DNA of 64,000 bases from Pseudomonas spelaei. Its GTDB lineage: Bacteria > Pseudomonadota > Gammaproteobacteria > Pseudomonadales > Pseudomonadaceae. Every line of letters starts with the position of its first letter. Position 1 is the stretch's first letter. This document shows positions 1 through 8,760 of the stretch, in pieces. Made by a program: the position numbers and the translations under genes. The stretch is from the NCBI RefSeq assembly GCF_009724245.1, contig NZ_WNNK01000008.1, positions 167,227-231,226 on the forward strand, in the 5' to 3' direction. Below the pieces are notes generated by a model. It did no database searches. It worked only from the letters and a program-made list of their open reading frames with translations, and was not told where the DNA came from.

Positions 1-564
1 GCCCAGCTTGTCGACCCGCACACCACCGCTGCGGCGGCTGCTGGAGTGGATAAACTGGTCATCACCGAGGTAGATACCGGCGTGGCTGACACGGCCACGG
101 CCATTGGTACTAAAGAAAAGCAGATCACCGGGCTTGAGGTTGTTTCGTGCGACCAACGGTGCATCCACGTTGATCATTTCGCGCGTGGAACGCGGCAAAT
201 TCATGCCAGCTTCTTCACGAAACAGGTAACCGATGAAGCCGCTGCAGTCGAAACCGGCTTCAGAGGTACCGCCAAAACGGTAACGGGTACCGATCAGGGA
301 CATGCCGCGTTCGAGGATGCTGTCGGCCAGAACTGGAAGCTGGTAAGGCTTGCTGCCGGCGAAGTCGGCCAGTTCTTTTTCAGTTGCGACTTCTTCTGAA
401 TAAACAGCTTCCTGGTAAACAGTGGAAGACTGCGCAGCGACGAATCTCTGTTGATTCTGTTGTTGAGTTTTTTGCTGCTCAGCCACTTGTTGAGGGTGGG
501 TGGCGCAACCAAACAACAGGGTAACGAGTGCGAGAGGCACGAGGGGTGCGAAGCGATTTAGCAT
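1..564 (-). CDS. NlpC/P60-family lipoprotein (peptidoglycan endopeptidase), C-terminus outside window
   Basis: A secreted lipoprotein predicted to cut peptide cross-links of peptidoglycan. Translation from ATG at 564 gives a hydrophobic signal ending in a lipobox (LLFGC, Cys at about residue 20), a Gln-rich linker, then the NlpC/P60 fold: GTRYRFGGTSEAGFDCSG carries the nucleophilic Cys, and RVSHAGIYLGDD carries the catalytic His. The reading frame is still open at base 1, so only the last part of the domain is missing. Seen directly: lipobox, Cys and His motifs. Known of the family: gamma-D-glutamyl-diaminopimelate or cross-link endopeptidases. It lies alone, in the same direction as hda downstream of it in the sequence. 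Exact substrate cannot be told. Confidence 0.9.
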   Translation of the reverse strand, partial: MLNRFAPLVPLALVTLLFGCATHPQQVAEQQKTQQQNQQRFVAAQSSTVYQEAVYSEEVATEKELADFAGSKPYQLPVLADSILERGMSLIGTRYRFGGTSEAGFDCSGFIGYLFREEAGMNLPRSTREMINVDAPLVARNNLKPGDLLFFSTNGRGRVSHAGIYLGDDQFIHSSSRRSGGVRVDKLG

Positions 565-778
565 GGGCACGACCGTGGCTGAATGTGTAAAGAAGCCGAG
601 ACTATGCCTTCTATCACATCGATTTGCAAATTCAATCGTGACCTATGTGACTTCTTGTTTGGGCCATGACATCTAAGCCCTTAAACCCCATTTAGACCCT
701 TTTGCGTGGCCAAACCGGCCAAAACGCAGGTTTTCTGGCGCCTGAAATTTGCCGAACCCCACGATTTTAAAGGCCTGG

Positions 779-1483
779 CTACCAGCCGAGGGTTTCCTTG
801 AGGAAGGGAATGGTCAGCTTGCGCTGAGCCTGCAAGGAGGCCTGATCGAGCCGTTCGAGCAATTCGAACAACGCGCTCATGCTGCGTGTGCCACGGGTGA
901 GGATAAAGTGCCCGACTTCGTCGGTCAGGTGCAGGCCGCGACGCGAGGCACGCAGTTGCAAGGCACGCAGCTTGTCTTCGTCCGAGAGTGGGCGCATCTG
1001 GAAAATCAGCGCCAGGGTCAAGCGGGATTTGAGGTCCGCCAGTTTCACCGGCAGTTCCCTGGGTGACGTGGACGCGGCAATCAGCAAACGCCGGCCGCTG
1101 TCACGCAATCGGTTGAACAGATGGAACAGCGCCTCTTCCCAATCCGCCCGCCCTGCTACCGCCTGCAAATCATCCAGACACACCAGTTCGTATTGCTCAA
1201 GGTTATCGAGGATCCCGATACCACGGTCCAGCAGCTCGGCCAACGGCAGATAAACCGCCGGCTCACCCAACTGCTCGAAACGCAGGCAAGCGGCCTGCAG
1301 CAAATGGGTACGCCCCACGCCGTCCTTGCCCCATAGATAGATCAGACTTTCGGTCCACCCGGCGTCGGCTTCGCATAGCCGCTCGACATAGCCGAGTGCA
1401 GCGGCATTGGCGCCTGGGTAGTAATTGATAAAGGTAGCGTCGTCACGCAGACGCACACCTAGGGGCAGCTGAATCGGTTTCAT
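779..1483 (-). CDS. hda: DnaA regulatory inactivator Hda
   Basis: Hda acts with the DNA-loaded sliding clamp to stimulate ATP hydrolysis by DnaA, preventing re-initiation of replication. The 234-residue protein has the usual family length. The N-terminus carries a clamp-binding motif (QLPLGV, residues 5-10), followed by a DnaA-like AAA+ domain with the Walker A variant GKDGVGRTHLL (about residues 51-61) and Walker B LVCLDDLQ. It lacks the DNA-binding domain IV of DnaA, as expected. It lies about 230 bp beyond the AI-2E exporter gene, in the same direction, as recalled for P. aeruginosa PA0947. A terminator between them suggests separate transcripts. Confidence 0.93.
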   Translation of the reverse strand: MKPIQLPLGVRLRDDATFINYYPGANAAALGYVERLCEADAGWTESLIYLWGKDGVGRTHLLQAACLRFEQLGEPAVYLPLAELLDRGIGILDNLEQYELVCLDDLQAVAGRADWEEALFHLFNRLRDSGRRLLIAASTSPRELPVKLADLKSRLTLALIFQMRPLSDEDKLRALQLRASRRGLHLTDEVGHFILTRGTRSMSALFELLERLDQASLQAQRKLTIPFLKETLGW

Positions 1484-1660
1484 GCTGACTGAACAGTTCC
1501 CATCGAACCGTTAGGGGCCTCTGTGTAAAGTTTGCAAAGTTTATACCCGTGACGCCGGGCGCACAATGCAGCAGACCACAAGCAAAATCAAAGGTTTGCG
1601 TTAACTCGTTGGATTTCGTGGAGATTGTTTGACGCAATGGCCAAATGCCCAGGGTCCATC

Positions 1661-1690
1661 AACAACAAACCCGGCGCCAGGCCGGGTTTG
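1661..1690 (-). terminator. rho-independent terminator after the AI-2E exporter gene
   Basis: A 9-bp stem (AAACCCGGC, 1667-1675, with GCCGGGTTT, 1681-1689) and a 5-nt loop lie 25 bp past the exporter stop. Read on the minus strand the stem is followed by the T-rich GTTGTTGAT. The T tract is interrupted, so termination may be incomplete. Confidence 0.65.
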
Positions 1691-1713
1691 AAAGTGGGAA
1701 GCAAGCCCTGGAT

Positions 1714-2787
1714 TTATAAGTCAGGCTCGTCGACACCGGCGTAGATATCCGAGTCTTTATATAAATCATGCACATGGCGCACCAGCACCATGATCACCGC
1801 CGCCACCGGCAGCGCCAGCAAGATGCCGGTGAAGCCGAACAGCTCGCCGCCCGCCAGGATTGCAAAGATCACCGCCACCGGGTGCAAGCCGATCCGGTCC
1901 CCCACCAACAACGGCGTCAGCACCATGCCCTCCAGGGCCTGGCCGACCATGAATACCGCGACAATCCCCAGCATCGGATACAAGTCACCGCCGAACTGGA
2001 ACAACCCGGCCACCAGCGCCGCGCCAATACCGATGACAAAGCCCATGTACGGCACAATTGCTGCCAGGCCGGCAATCAGACCAATCAACAACCCAAGCTC
2101 CAGACCGATAGCCATCAATCCAGCGGCATAGATGATCCCCAGGGCCAGCATCACCAACAACTGACCACGGACGAAAGCGCCGAGCACTTCGTGACACTCC
2201 TCGGCCAGGGACACGATGCGCTCTTCGCGGTCACGGGGCAGCAGGCTGCGGATCTTCGCCATCATGATGTCCCAGTCCCGCAGCAGGTAGAACGCCACCA
2301 CCGGAATCAGCACCAGGTTGGTCAACCAGCCAATCAACGCCAGGCTGGACGCCGTGGCCTGGCTGAGCACCACGCTGACGATGTCGGTAGTCTGGCCCAT
2401 GTGCTCACTGATGGCAGCCTTGACCTTGTCGAACTTCCAGAAGCCATCGGCCAGGCCCAGCTTGGTCTGAGCCCACGGCATGGCGGTGTGTTGCAACCAG
2501 TCGAGCATTTGCGGCGCGAGTTCATAGAGGCGAAACAGCTGCTTGGCCAGCATCGGCACCAACACCAGCAGCAGCGCCATGATGACCAGGATAAACAGCG
2601 CAAACACCGTCACCACGCCCCAGGTTCGCGACAGCCCCGCCTTCTCCAGGCGATCCACCACCGGATCGAACAGATAGGCCAACAGCAACGCGACCAGGAA
2701 CGGCGTCAGGATCGAATGCAGCAAGAACACAAACACGCACAGCAGGACGACCCCGCCAAGCCACACCCAACGACGCGTATCCGTCAT
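1714..2787 (-). CDS. AI-2E family (PerM-like) inner-membrane transporter
   Basis: Polytopic membrane protein of the AI-2E exporter/PerM family (PF01594), 357 residues, with hydrophobic segments clustered at residues 8-70, 145-165 and 200-340. The conserved late segment around GLELGLLIGLIAGLAAIVPYMGF is typical of the family. The ATG at 2787 is preferred over the one at 2799 because GGAG sits 7 nt before it; the upstream ATG has no ribosome site. Members have been linked to autoinducer-2 export or Na+/H+ exchange, but the substrate cannot be read from sequence. It follows the DUF2066 gene in the same direction, so the two may be cotranscribed. Confidence 0.85.
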   Translation of the reverse strand: MTDTRRWVWLGGVVLLCVFVFLLHSILTPFLVALLLAYLFDPVVDRLEKAGLSRTWGVVTVFALFILVIMALLLVLVPMLAKQLFRLYELAPQMLDWLQHTAMPWAQTKLGLADGFWKFDKVKAAISEHMGQTTDIVSVVLSQATASSLALIGWLTNLVLIPVVAFYLLRDWDIMMAKIRSLLPRDREERIVSLAEECHEVLGAFVRGQLLVMLALGIIYAAGLMAIGLELGLLIGLIAGLAAIVPYMGFVIGIGAALVAGLFQFGGDLYPMLGIVAVFMVGQALEGMVLTPLLVGDRIGLHPVAVIFAILAGGELFGFTGILLALPVAAVIMVLVRHVHDLYKDSDIYAGVDEPDL

Positions 2788-2830
2788 AACCCACTCCATT
2801 TTTCAGTTGCTGCTATATAAGGAAGAACAT

Positions 2831-3874
2831 TTACCAGCGAAAACGTAACTGCGCCTGCGGCTCAGTCGGCGTTGGCTGCACGCCCGCTACGGCAGGTTGC
2901 TGCGCAGGTACCGAGGCTTCGCCCGCCGGGACCTCCTGCAGCTTGGCCAGACTCAATTGAGTACGCAGTTGGTCGGCACTGCCATTGACCCGGTAGACGA
3001 TACGACTGCCATCCACCCGCAATGGTTGCCCGCCAAAAGGCTCGAGCAAACGGCCCAAAGCGGCGTAGCGCTCCAGATTCATACCCTGCACTTCCAGCAA
3101 CTGTTCGCTGCTTACCCCAGGCTTGACCGCGAAACGCGGTGCCAAGCGCTCGCTGACTGCCAGCAATACCGCATCGGCGAGGGCTGCTGTATCAGCGGCC
3201 TGCACAGTGCCCTGCTCACTTTTGTCGCCCAGCCACAGTCGCCATTTGGCCTGCCACTGACCGCCGTCTTCACGGGCGTGCACCGCCAGCAGCGCGTCAG
3301 CACCATAACGCTCGGATGCCGCTCGTAATGGCGTCGCATCCGGGCTTTCAAGATTGGGGGCGGTGGCAACGATCTGCTCATCCAGGTCACCCAGGGGCAA
3401 GCGCAGCGGCAAACCACGATGCTGAGCTGCCCGCCGCAACGGTTGGGCGATGGCCTGGCCATCCCCCACCAGGCTGCTGCCTTCAGTGGAATCGTTCAGC
3501 CACCAACCGAGGATCGACGGCCGATTACTGCCCCACAACGCCAGTCCCGCCCCGCGCAGGGCACGATCAGTACTGACCGGGTCGAAATCCACCTGCAGGC
3601 TTTCAGGCGGTCCGGCGTCATAACCGTACCGGCTGATAATCTGTTGCGGGTCTTTGCGGATCTCCGCCAGGCCCGGGCCTTGAGCGGCCTTGGCGTCACC
3701 GGTCAAGCGGATGACCAGGGTCTCCAGGGCGCGCTGTGTCGCCTGGGCGCGCTCATCCGGAGACTGACTGCTGACCGGTTCCAACACTTGATAAAGGCCA
3801 TGGAGGGTTTCGGCATGACTCGCCAGGCTGACCAATGACAAACAGCCCACAAAGAAGAATTTACACAGACGCAT
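2831..3874 (-). CDS. DUF2066 domain periplasmic protein
   Basis: A 347-residue secreted protein: signal peptide MRLCKFFFVGCLSLVSLASHA with an AxA-like cleavage site, then a DUF2066 (PF09839) region. The start at 3874 is chosen because the signal peptide begins there; the frame continues upstream to 3964 without a plausible leader. The C-terminal 40 residues are Pro/Gln-rich. Function is unknown in the family. It is divergent from purM, sharing a roughly 340-bp intergenic region, an arrangement I recall as conserved in Pseudomonas (PA0945/PA0946). Confidence 0.85.
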   Translation of the reverse strand: MRLCKFFFVGCLSLVSLASHAETLHGLYQVLEPVSSQSPDERAQATQRALETLVIRLTGDAKAAQGPGLAEIRKDPQQIISRYGYDAGPPESLQVDFDPVSTDRALRGAGLALWGSNRPSILGWWLNDSTEGSSLVGDGQAIAQPLRRAAQHRGLPLRLPLGDLDEQIVATAPNLESPDATPLRAASERYGADALLAVHAREDGGQWQAKWRLWLGDKSEQGTVQAADTAALADAVLLAVSERLAPRFAVKPGVSSEQLLEVQGMNLERYAALGRLLEPFGGQPLRVDGSRIVYRVNGSADQLRTQLSLAKLQEVPAGEASVPAQQPAVAGVQPTPTEPQAQLRFRW

Positions 3875-3997
3875 GGAAGATTCCCGACACAAAAAACGGC
3901 TGGAACAGACCGAATGAAGACCGCTTGGCAAGGCTGTGACCACAGCAAGCAGCAAAACATTCACAGGGCCTTGGTAAGTTTTCGTACTGTCATAACG

Positions 3998-4016
3998 ATA
4001 GCCGGTTAAAGGCTAT
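3998..4016. promoter_or_regulatory. inverted repeat in the DUF2066-purM divergent region
   Basis: ATAGCC (3998-4003) and GGCTAT (4011-4016) form a perfect 6-7-6 dyad about 200 bp before purM and 124 bp before the DUF2066 start. No known regulator is assigned, and it does not resemble the E. coli PurR operator. Confidence 0.3.
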
Positions 4017-4215
4017 ACCTTAATACGGCCTCGAAGCGCGTCGATTAGCGTTTTTTTTAACACCATATGCCCCTGCCCGTCGGCCCGAGGATGGCCGCTG
4101 CCCCTCAAGCCTGATAAAATCGCGCGCCTTCGCAGACCGGCAACGTCTGGGCATTTCCCCAAGTGCCCCGCGCCATTCGGTCGTTACCCCTGAATCCCCC
4201 CTAAAGGCCTGGATC

Positions 4216-5274
4216 ATGAGCAAGCAACCCTCCCTGAGCTACAAGGACGCCGGTGTAGACATCGACGCCGGTGAAGCATTGGTCGAACGCATCAAGAGCG
4301 TCGCCAAGCGCACTGCGCGCCCCGAAGTCATGGGCGGCCTGGGCGGTTTTGGCGCCCTCTGCGAAATCCCGGCCGGTTACAAGCAGCCTGTCCTGGTGTC
4401 CGGCACCGACGGCGTGGGCACCAAGCTGCGCCTGGCACTGAACCTGAACAAGCACGACAGCATCGGCATCGACCTGGTCGCCATGTGCGTCAACGACCTG
4501 GTGGTCTGCGGTGCCGAGCCATTGTTCTTCCTTGACTACTACGCCACCGGCAAGCTCAACGTCGAGACCGCCACCCAGGTGGTGACTGGCATCGGCGCAG
4601 GCTGCGAGCTGTCCGGTTGCTCCCTGGTCGGCGGCGAAACCGCTGAAATGCCAGGCATGTACGAAGGCGAAGACTACGACCTGGCCGGCTTCTGCGTCGG
4701 CGTCGTGGAAAAATCCGAAATCATCGACGGCTCCAAAGTCGCTGCCGGTGACGCCCTGCTGGCCCTGCCATCGTCCGGCCCGCACTCCAACGGCTACTCG
4801 CTGATCCGCAAGATCATCGAAGTGTCCGGCGCCGACATCGAAAACATCCAGCTCGATGGCAAGCCACTGACCGACCTGCTGATGGCCCCGACCCGCATCT
4901 ACGTCAAGCCGTTGCTCAAGCTGATCAAGGACACCGGCGCCGTCAAGGCCATGGCCCACATCACCGGTGGTGGCCTGCTGGACAACATCCCGCGCGTACT
5001 GCCTAAAGGCGCCCAGGCGATTGTCGACGTGGCCAGCTGGCAGCGTCCGGCGGTATTCGACTGGCTGCAAGAGAAAGGCAACGTCAATGAAACCGAAATG
5101 CACCGCGTGCTGAACTGCGGTGTAGGCATGGTGATCTGCGTGGCCCAAGAGCACGTTGAAACCGCGTTGAACGTGCTGCGTGAAGCCGGCGAGCAGCCAT
5201 GGGTCATCGGCCAGATCGCTACCGCCGCGGAAGGCGCAGCGCAGGTTGAACTGAAGAACCTCAAGGCTCATTGA
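4216..5274 (+). CDS. purM: Phosphoribosylformylglycinamidine cyclo-ligase
   Basis: PurM (AIR synthetase) closes the imidazole ring of 5-aminoimidazole ribotide using ATP, the fifth step of de novo purine synthesis. The 352-residue length is standard. Visible motifs include the N-terminal [20 protein letters not shown], the nucleotide-binding stretch [21 protein letters not shown], and [16 protein letters not shown]. The stop TGA overlaps the purN ATG by one base (TGATG), so the two genes are almost certainly translationally coupled. Confidence 0.98.
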   Translation: MSKQPSLSYKDAGVDIDAGEALVERIKSVAKRTARPEVMGGLGGFGALCEIPAGYKQPVLVSGTDGVGTKLRLALNLNKHDSIGIDLVAMCVNDLVVCGAEPLFFLDYYATGKLNVETATQVVTGIGAGCELSGCSLVGGETAEMPGMYEGEDYDLAGFCVGVVEKSEIIDGSKVAAGDALLALPSSGPHSNGYSLIRKIIEVSGADIENIQLDGKPLTDLLMAPTRIYVKPLLKLIKDTGAVKAMAHITGGGLLDNIPRVLPKGAQAIVDVASWQRPAVFDWLQEKGNVNETEMHRVLNCGVGMVICVAQEHVETALNVLREAGEQPWVIGQIATAAEGAAQVELKNLKAH

Positions 5275-5924
5275 TGTCTCAGACCTGTGATGTCGTGGTG
5301 CTGCTTTCCGGCACAGGCAGTAACTTGCAGGCCTTGATCGACAGCACGCGCACGGGCGATAGCCCGGCGCGCATCGCGGCGGTGATTTCCAACCGCAGCG
5401 ACGCCTACGGCCTGCAACGCGCCAGGGACGCGGGTATCGATACCCGCTCCCTGGATCACAAGGCTTTCGAAGGCCGCGAGGCCTTCGATGCAGCCTTGAT
5501 CGAACTGATCGACGCCTTTAACCCCAAGCTCGTGGTCCTGGCCGGTTTCATGCGCATTCTCAGCGCTGGCTTCGTACGGCATTACCAAGGCCGCCTGCTG
5601 AATATCCACCCTTCCCTGCTGCCCAAATACAAAGGGTTACATACGCACCAACGCGCCCTCGAGGCCGGCGACACGGAGCACGGCTGCAGCGTGCACTTCG
5701 TCACCGAGGAACTCGATGGCGGGCCTCTGGTCGTACAGGCAGTAGTTCCGGTAGAGTCTGCGGACTCAGCGCAGACACTTGCGCAACGGGTTCATACCCA
5801 GGAACACAGGATTTATCCGTTGGCTGTTCGCTGGTTCGCCGAGGAGCGGTTGATTCTCGGTGAACAGGGTGCATTATTGGACGGCCAGTTACTCGCGGCC
5901 AGCGGCCACTTGATTCGAACCTAG
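5274..5924 (+). CDS. purN: Phosphoribosylglycinamide formyltransferase 1
   Basis: GART transfers a formyl group from 10-formyltetrahydrofolate to GAR, the third step of purine synthesis. The 216-residue protein shows the phosphate-binding SGTGSNLQALID near the N-terminus and the folate/catalytic stretch NIHPSLLPKYKGLHTHQRAL, with the catalytic Asn and His in NIHPS and the Asp in ELDGG. The ATG at 5274 overlaps the purM stop; a TTG one codon upstream is open but is not needed. Confidence 0.97.
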   Translation: MSQTCDVVVLLSGTGSNLQALIDSTRTGDSPARIAAVISNRSDAYGLQRARDAGIDTRSLDHKAFEGREAFDAALIELIDAFNPKLVVLAGFMRILSAGFVRHYQGRLLNIHPSLLPKYKGLHTHQRALEAGDTEHGCSVHFVTEELDGGPLVVQAVVPVESADSAQTLAQRVHTQEHRIYPLAVRWFAEERLILGEQGALLDGQLLAASGHLIRT

Positions 5925-5932
5925 GAGATTTT

Positions 5933-6646
5933 ATGCGTCGCGCCCTGCTCTTCGCTTTTGCGCTGTTTGCCTTGCCTGCCGTGCAAGCGGCAGACCTTCA
6001 ACCGTTCTCCGCCAGCTACACCGCCGACTGGAAACAGTTGCCCATGAGTGGTTCGGCCGAACGCAGCCTGACCAAAAATGACAACGGCACCTGGACCTTG
6101 AATTTCAAGGCTTCCATGATGATCGCCAGCCTGACCGAGACCAGCATCATCCGTCTCGACAAAAATGCCCTGCAACCACAGAGCTACACCTTCGAACGAG
6201 GTGGTCTGGGCAAGACGAAGAAGATCAACCTGGATTTCGACTGGACCGCCAACAAGGTCACCGGTTTTGAAAACAAGGACGCGGTCAACCTCCCACTGGA
6301 AAGCGGGATGCTGGACAAGTCCACCTACCAGTTGGCTTTGCAGCGTGATGTCGCCGCTGGCAAGAAAAGCATGAGCTATCGGGTTGCCGAAGGCACCGAC
6401 ACCGACACCTATGATTTCCGCGTGATCGGCCCGGAAAAAGTCCAGACCAAAGCCGGCTCCATTGACGCCATCAAGGTTGAGCGTGTGCGTGACCCGACAC
6501 AAACCAAACGCATTACCCAGATGTGGTTTGCCAAGGACTGGGGCGGCATCCTGGTTGCCCTGCGTCAGGTAGAAACCGACGGCAAGGAATACAACATCAT
6601 GCTGCAAGACGGTACTGTGGACGGCAAGGCTGTCAAAGGCAGCTGA
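5933..6646 (+). CDS. DUF3108 domain periplasmic protein
   Basis: A 237-residue exported protein with the signal peptide MRRALLFAFALFALPAVQA and a DUF3108 region (PF11306), rich in beta-strand-like alternating sequence. An AGGAG lies 5 nt before the ATG, and only 8 bp separate it from purN, so it is probably the last gene of the purMN transcript; a terminator follows. I recall the same order in P. aeruginosa (PA0943 next to purN). No biochemical function is known for this family; an envelope role is inference from the signal peptide. Confidence 0.85.
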   Translation: MRRALLFAFALFALPAVQAADLQPFSASYTADWKQLPMSGSAERSLTKNDNGTWTLNFKASMMIASLTETSIIRLDKNALQPQSYTFERGGLGKTKKINLDFDWTANKVTGFENKDAVNLPLESGMLDKSTYQLALQRDVAAGKKSMSYRVAEGTDTDTYDFRVIGPEKVQTKAGSIDAIKVERVRDPTQTKRITQMWFAKDWGGILVALRQVETDGKEYNIMLQDGTVDGKAVKGS

Positions 6647-6665
6647 TCCACCGCTATCGAATAGA

Positions 6666-6693
6666 GAGCCTCGCTGAATGCGGGGCTTTTTTT
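6666..6693 (+). terminator. rho-independent terminator of the purMN-DUF3108 transcript
   Basis: Stem AGCCTCGC (6667-6674) with GCGGGGCT (6680-6687), one G-T pair, loop TGAAT, followed by seven T. It lies 20 bp after the stop. Confidence 0.88.
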
Positions 6694-6843
6694 CGCCTGA
6701 AGTTTTCGGCGCCCCTCCCCCTCAAATGACGCAAACATGAAACTTTTGTCATAAAACTCAACCTCCTGCGACGCAATGTCGCGGTTTTCGGGGGCTGGAG
6801 GATTGTTCCAATTCCGGTAAAGGTATGTTGCATTTTTTGCTTA

Positions 6844-6873
6844 TTTACTTAGCAAGCTAACAAACCATATAAC
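6844..6873 (+). promoter_or_regulatory. putative sigma-70 promoter of the 62-residue gene
   Basis: TTTACT (6844-6849) and TATAAC (6868-6873) are spaced 18 bp apart (17 bp if TTACTT is taken as the -35). The -10 lies 51 bp before the start codon. A perfect dyad occupies the spacer, as described in the next entry. Confidence 0.5.
6849..6860. promoter_or_regulatory. SlyA/MarR-type operator TTAGCAAGCTAA
   Basis: A perfect 5-2-5 palindrome, identical to the 12-bp consensus reported for the enterobacterial MarR-family regulator SlyA. It sits between the inferred -35 and -10 hexamers of the small gene that follows, the position where a MarR-type protein would block RNA polymerase or be displaced on activation. 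The cognate regulator is not encoded in this window. Confidence 0.5.
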
Positions 6874-6923
6874 AAAGGCCTGCGACGCCTTGCCGCAGAT
6901 CAACCAGAGATTGGAGCAAGCAG

Positions 6924-7112
6924 ATGACTGTAAAAGTAACTGAACGCGACGATGCACATATGTCCCATGAAGGCGTAGCCAACGGCATCCGTATCTGGGA
7001 TGTACATCAACAAGACCTGCTGGTAGGTATGTTTCACTCCGAAATCGATGCCCACAATTATAAAAACGAGCTCGAAACCCTAGAGATGAAACGCCAGGCG
7101 CAAAGCTCCTGA
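6924..7112 (+). CDS. conserved small protein of unknown function (62 residues)
   Basis: A soluble acidic 62-residue protein with no signal peptide or membrane segment; a short core reads GIRIWDVHQQDLLVGMFHSE. A good GGAG lies 7 nt before the ATG at 6924, and it is flanked by its own promoter-like sequence and a strong terminator, so it is a monocistronic gene. I do not recognise a family name. The size, the isolated transcription unit and the SlyA-type operator suggest a stress- or signal-responsive role, which is inference. Confidence 0.75.
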   Translation: MTVKVTERDDAHMSHEGVANGIRIWDVHQQDLLVGMFHSEIDAHNYKNELETLEMKRQAQSS

Positions 7113-7160
7113 AGCATTGAAATCCTGCTGGTACCCGGCCCACGCAGCCGCGGTACCGGC

Positions 7161-7198
7161 AAACAAAAACCCCGCCGTTGAGCGGGGTTTGTTGTTTT
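7161..7198. terminator. bidirectional rho-independent terminator
   Basis: AACCCCGC (7168-7175) pairs with GCGGGGTT (7182-7189). A T-rich run (GTTGTTTT) follows on the plus strand and an A-rich run (AAACAAAAA) precedes it, so it can serve both the 62-residue gene and the convergent DUF2058 gene. Confidence 0.88.
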
Positions 7199-7204
7199 AA
7201 AGCC

Positions 7205-7750
7205 TTACCACATCAGATCATCAGGAATCTGGTAGGCCGCATACGGATCATCCTCATCCGGCACCTGGCTCTCGGTCAGGATGTTGAGTTGGACAATTCG
7301 CTCTGGTGCCCGCTCCTGAATCTTCAGCGCCGCCTCACGCGGAATCACTTCGTAACCGCCGCCGTGATGGACAATCGCCAGGGAGCCGTTGCTCAGTTTA
7401 TTACGCATCAACGTGTTGACCGACAGGCGCTTGACCTTCTTGTCATCGACGAAGTTGTAGTAGTCCTCGGTGGTCAGCTTCGGCAAGCGCGAGGTTTCGA
7501 TCAATTGCTTGACTTGCGCTGTACGCGCCTTGGCCTCGGCCTTTTCCTGCTGCTGGCGGTTCAGTTCCTGGTCACGCTTGACCTTCTCGGCCTGCGCCTC
7601 AATGGCCAGGCGCGCCTGGGTGTCGTCGGCCTCGGCCTGGCCTTTATGGACCAGACGCTGCTGTTTCTGTTTATCCTTGCCGACCTGCTTGGCCTGCTTT
7701 TGGTTGACCAGACCTGCTTTGAGCAACTGGTCGCGAAGGGAAAGGCTCAT
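7205..7750 (-). CDS. DUF2058 domain protein (YaiL-like)
   Basis: A 181-residue cytoplasmic protein of the YaiL/DUF2058 family (PF09831). The N-terminus SLRDQLLKAGLVNQKQAKQ is followed by a highly charged Gln/Lys/Glu-rich helix (about residues 20-90), then a globular C-terminal part with NFVDDKKVKRL. The family is described as nucleoprotein/polynucleotide-associated without a proven activity. The gene follows mazG by 25 bp in the same direction, so cotranscription is likely. Confidence 0.88.
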   Translation of the reverse strand: MSLSLRDQLLKAGLVNQKQAKQVGKDKQKQQRLVHKGQAEADDTQARLAIEAQAEKVKRDQELNRQQQEKAEAKARTAQVKQLIETSRLPKLTTEDYYNFVDDKKVKRLSVNTLMRNKLSNGSLAIVHHGGGYEVIPREAALKIQERAPERIVQLNILTESQVPDEDDPYAAYQIPDDLMW

Positions 7751-7775
7751 GGGGCTTACTCACTTAGGCAGCTGC

Positions 7776-8609
7776 TCAACCGCAGCTGGACACATTCTTT
7801 TCCTGACGTTTGGCTTCGCCCCACAGGGCGTCCAACTCTTCGAGGGTGCAATCTTCTATGGGACGGTGGGTCTCGCGCAATGCCTGTTCGATAAATCGGA
7901 AACGTCGCTCGAATTTGGCATTGGCGCCGCGCAGGGCAGTTTCCGGGTCAATCTGGAGATGACGGGCCAGGTTGACCGCTGCAAACAGCAGGTCACCGAC
8001 TTCATCAGCGATGGCCACCGGGTCGTTATCGGCCATGGCTTCGAGCACTTCATCCAGCTCTTCGCGCACGTTATCCACTACCGGCAACGCCGCTGGCCAA
8101 TCGAAACCGACTTGCCCTGCGCGCTTTTGCAATTTGGCCGCGCGAGACAGCGCGGGCAAGGTTGCAGGTACATCGTCAAGCAAGGATAACTGCTCAGGCG
8201 CGTCGGAGTTTTCCGCCCGCTCCTCGGCCTTGATCTCCTCCCAACGCTGCTTGACCTGTTCTTCGCTCAACTGCGGGATATCCAGCGGCGCGTACAGATC
8301 ACCCGTCGGGAACACATGGGGGTGACGACGAATCAGCTTGCGAGTGATGCTGTCGATCACCCCGGCAAACTCGAAGCGCCCTTCTTCTCGTGCCAGTTGG
8401 CTGTAATACACCACCTGGAACAGGAGGTCGCCCAGCTCACCTTGCAGGTGATCAAAATCCCCACGCTCAATGGCGTCGGCGACTTCGTAGGCCTCTTCCA
8501 GGGTATGGGGAACGATGGTGGCGTAGGTTTGCTTGATGTCCCATGGGCAACCGTATTGCGGATCCCGCAGGCGGTTCATCAGGTGCAGCAAGTCTTCAAG
8601 TGAATACAT
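7776..8609 (-). CDS. mazG: Nucleoside triphosphate pyrophosphohydrolase MazG
   Basis: MazG hydrolyses (d)NTPs to monophosphate and pyrophosphate, and in E. coli lowers ppGpp during starvation. The 277-residue protein contains two MazG helical repeats: residues 10-100 with LRDPQYGCPWDIKQTYATI and EEAYEVADAI...ELGDLLFQVV, and residues 170-260 with NVREELDEVLEAM...EVGDLLFAAVN. The ExxE...ExxD metal-binding residues are visible in both. It lies directly downstream of relA in the same direction, separated by a REP doublet; the relA-mazG association is conserved in proteobacteria and fits a stringent-response role. Confidence 0.95.
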   Translation of the reverse strand: MYSLEDLLHLMNRLRDPQYGCPWDIKQTYATIVPHTLEEAYEVADAIERGDFDHLQGELGDLLFQVVYYSQLAREEGRFEFAGVIDSITRKLIRRHPHVFPTGDLYAPLDIPQLSEEQVKQRWEEIKAEERAENSDAPEQLSLLDDVPATLPALSRAAKLQKRAGQVGFDWPAALPVVDNVREELDEVLEAMADNDPVAIADEVGDLLFAAVNLARHLQIDPETALRGANAKFERRFRFIEQALRETHRPIEDCTLEELDALWGEAKRQEKNVSSCG

Positions 8610-8647
8610 CGATCAATCTCTGTCCGCTCTCTGTGGGGTTAGCTTTC

Positions 8648-8735
8648 TGTGGGAGCTGGCTTGCCTGCGATGGCATCGACTCGGTACATCTGAAAAACCG
8701 AGGCGTCTGCATCGCAGGCAAGCCAGCTCCCACAC
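8648..8735. repeat. REP doublet (REPIN), GTGGGAGCTGGCTTGCCTGC family
   Basis: Two inverted copies of GTGGGAGCTGGCTTGCCTGC separated by about 45 bp lie between relA and mazG; a degenerate extra half (GCCCGGCTCCCACA) follows. The same family recurs at 63818-63906. Such elements are mobilised by RAYT transposases in Pseudomonas; none is present here. Confidence 0.88.
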
Positions 8736-8760
8736 AAGCCCGGCTCCCACAAAAAATGGT

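Noticed and set aside
6746..6762. Possible Pho box (TTGTCATAAAACT...)
   Set aside because: The first half fits CTGTCAT, but the second half matches at only two of seven positions.
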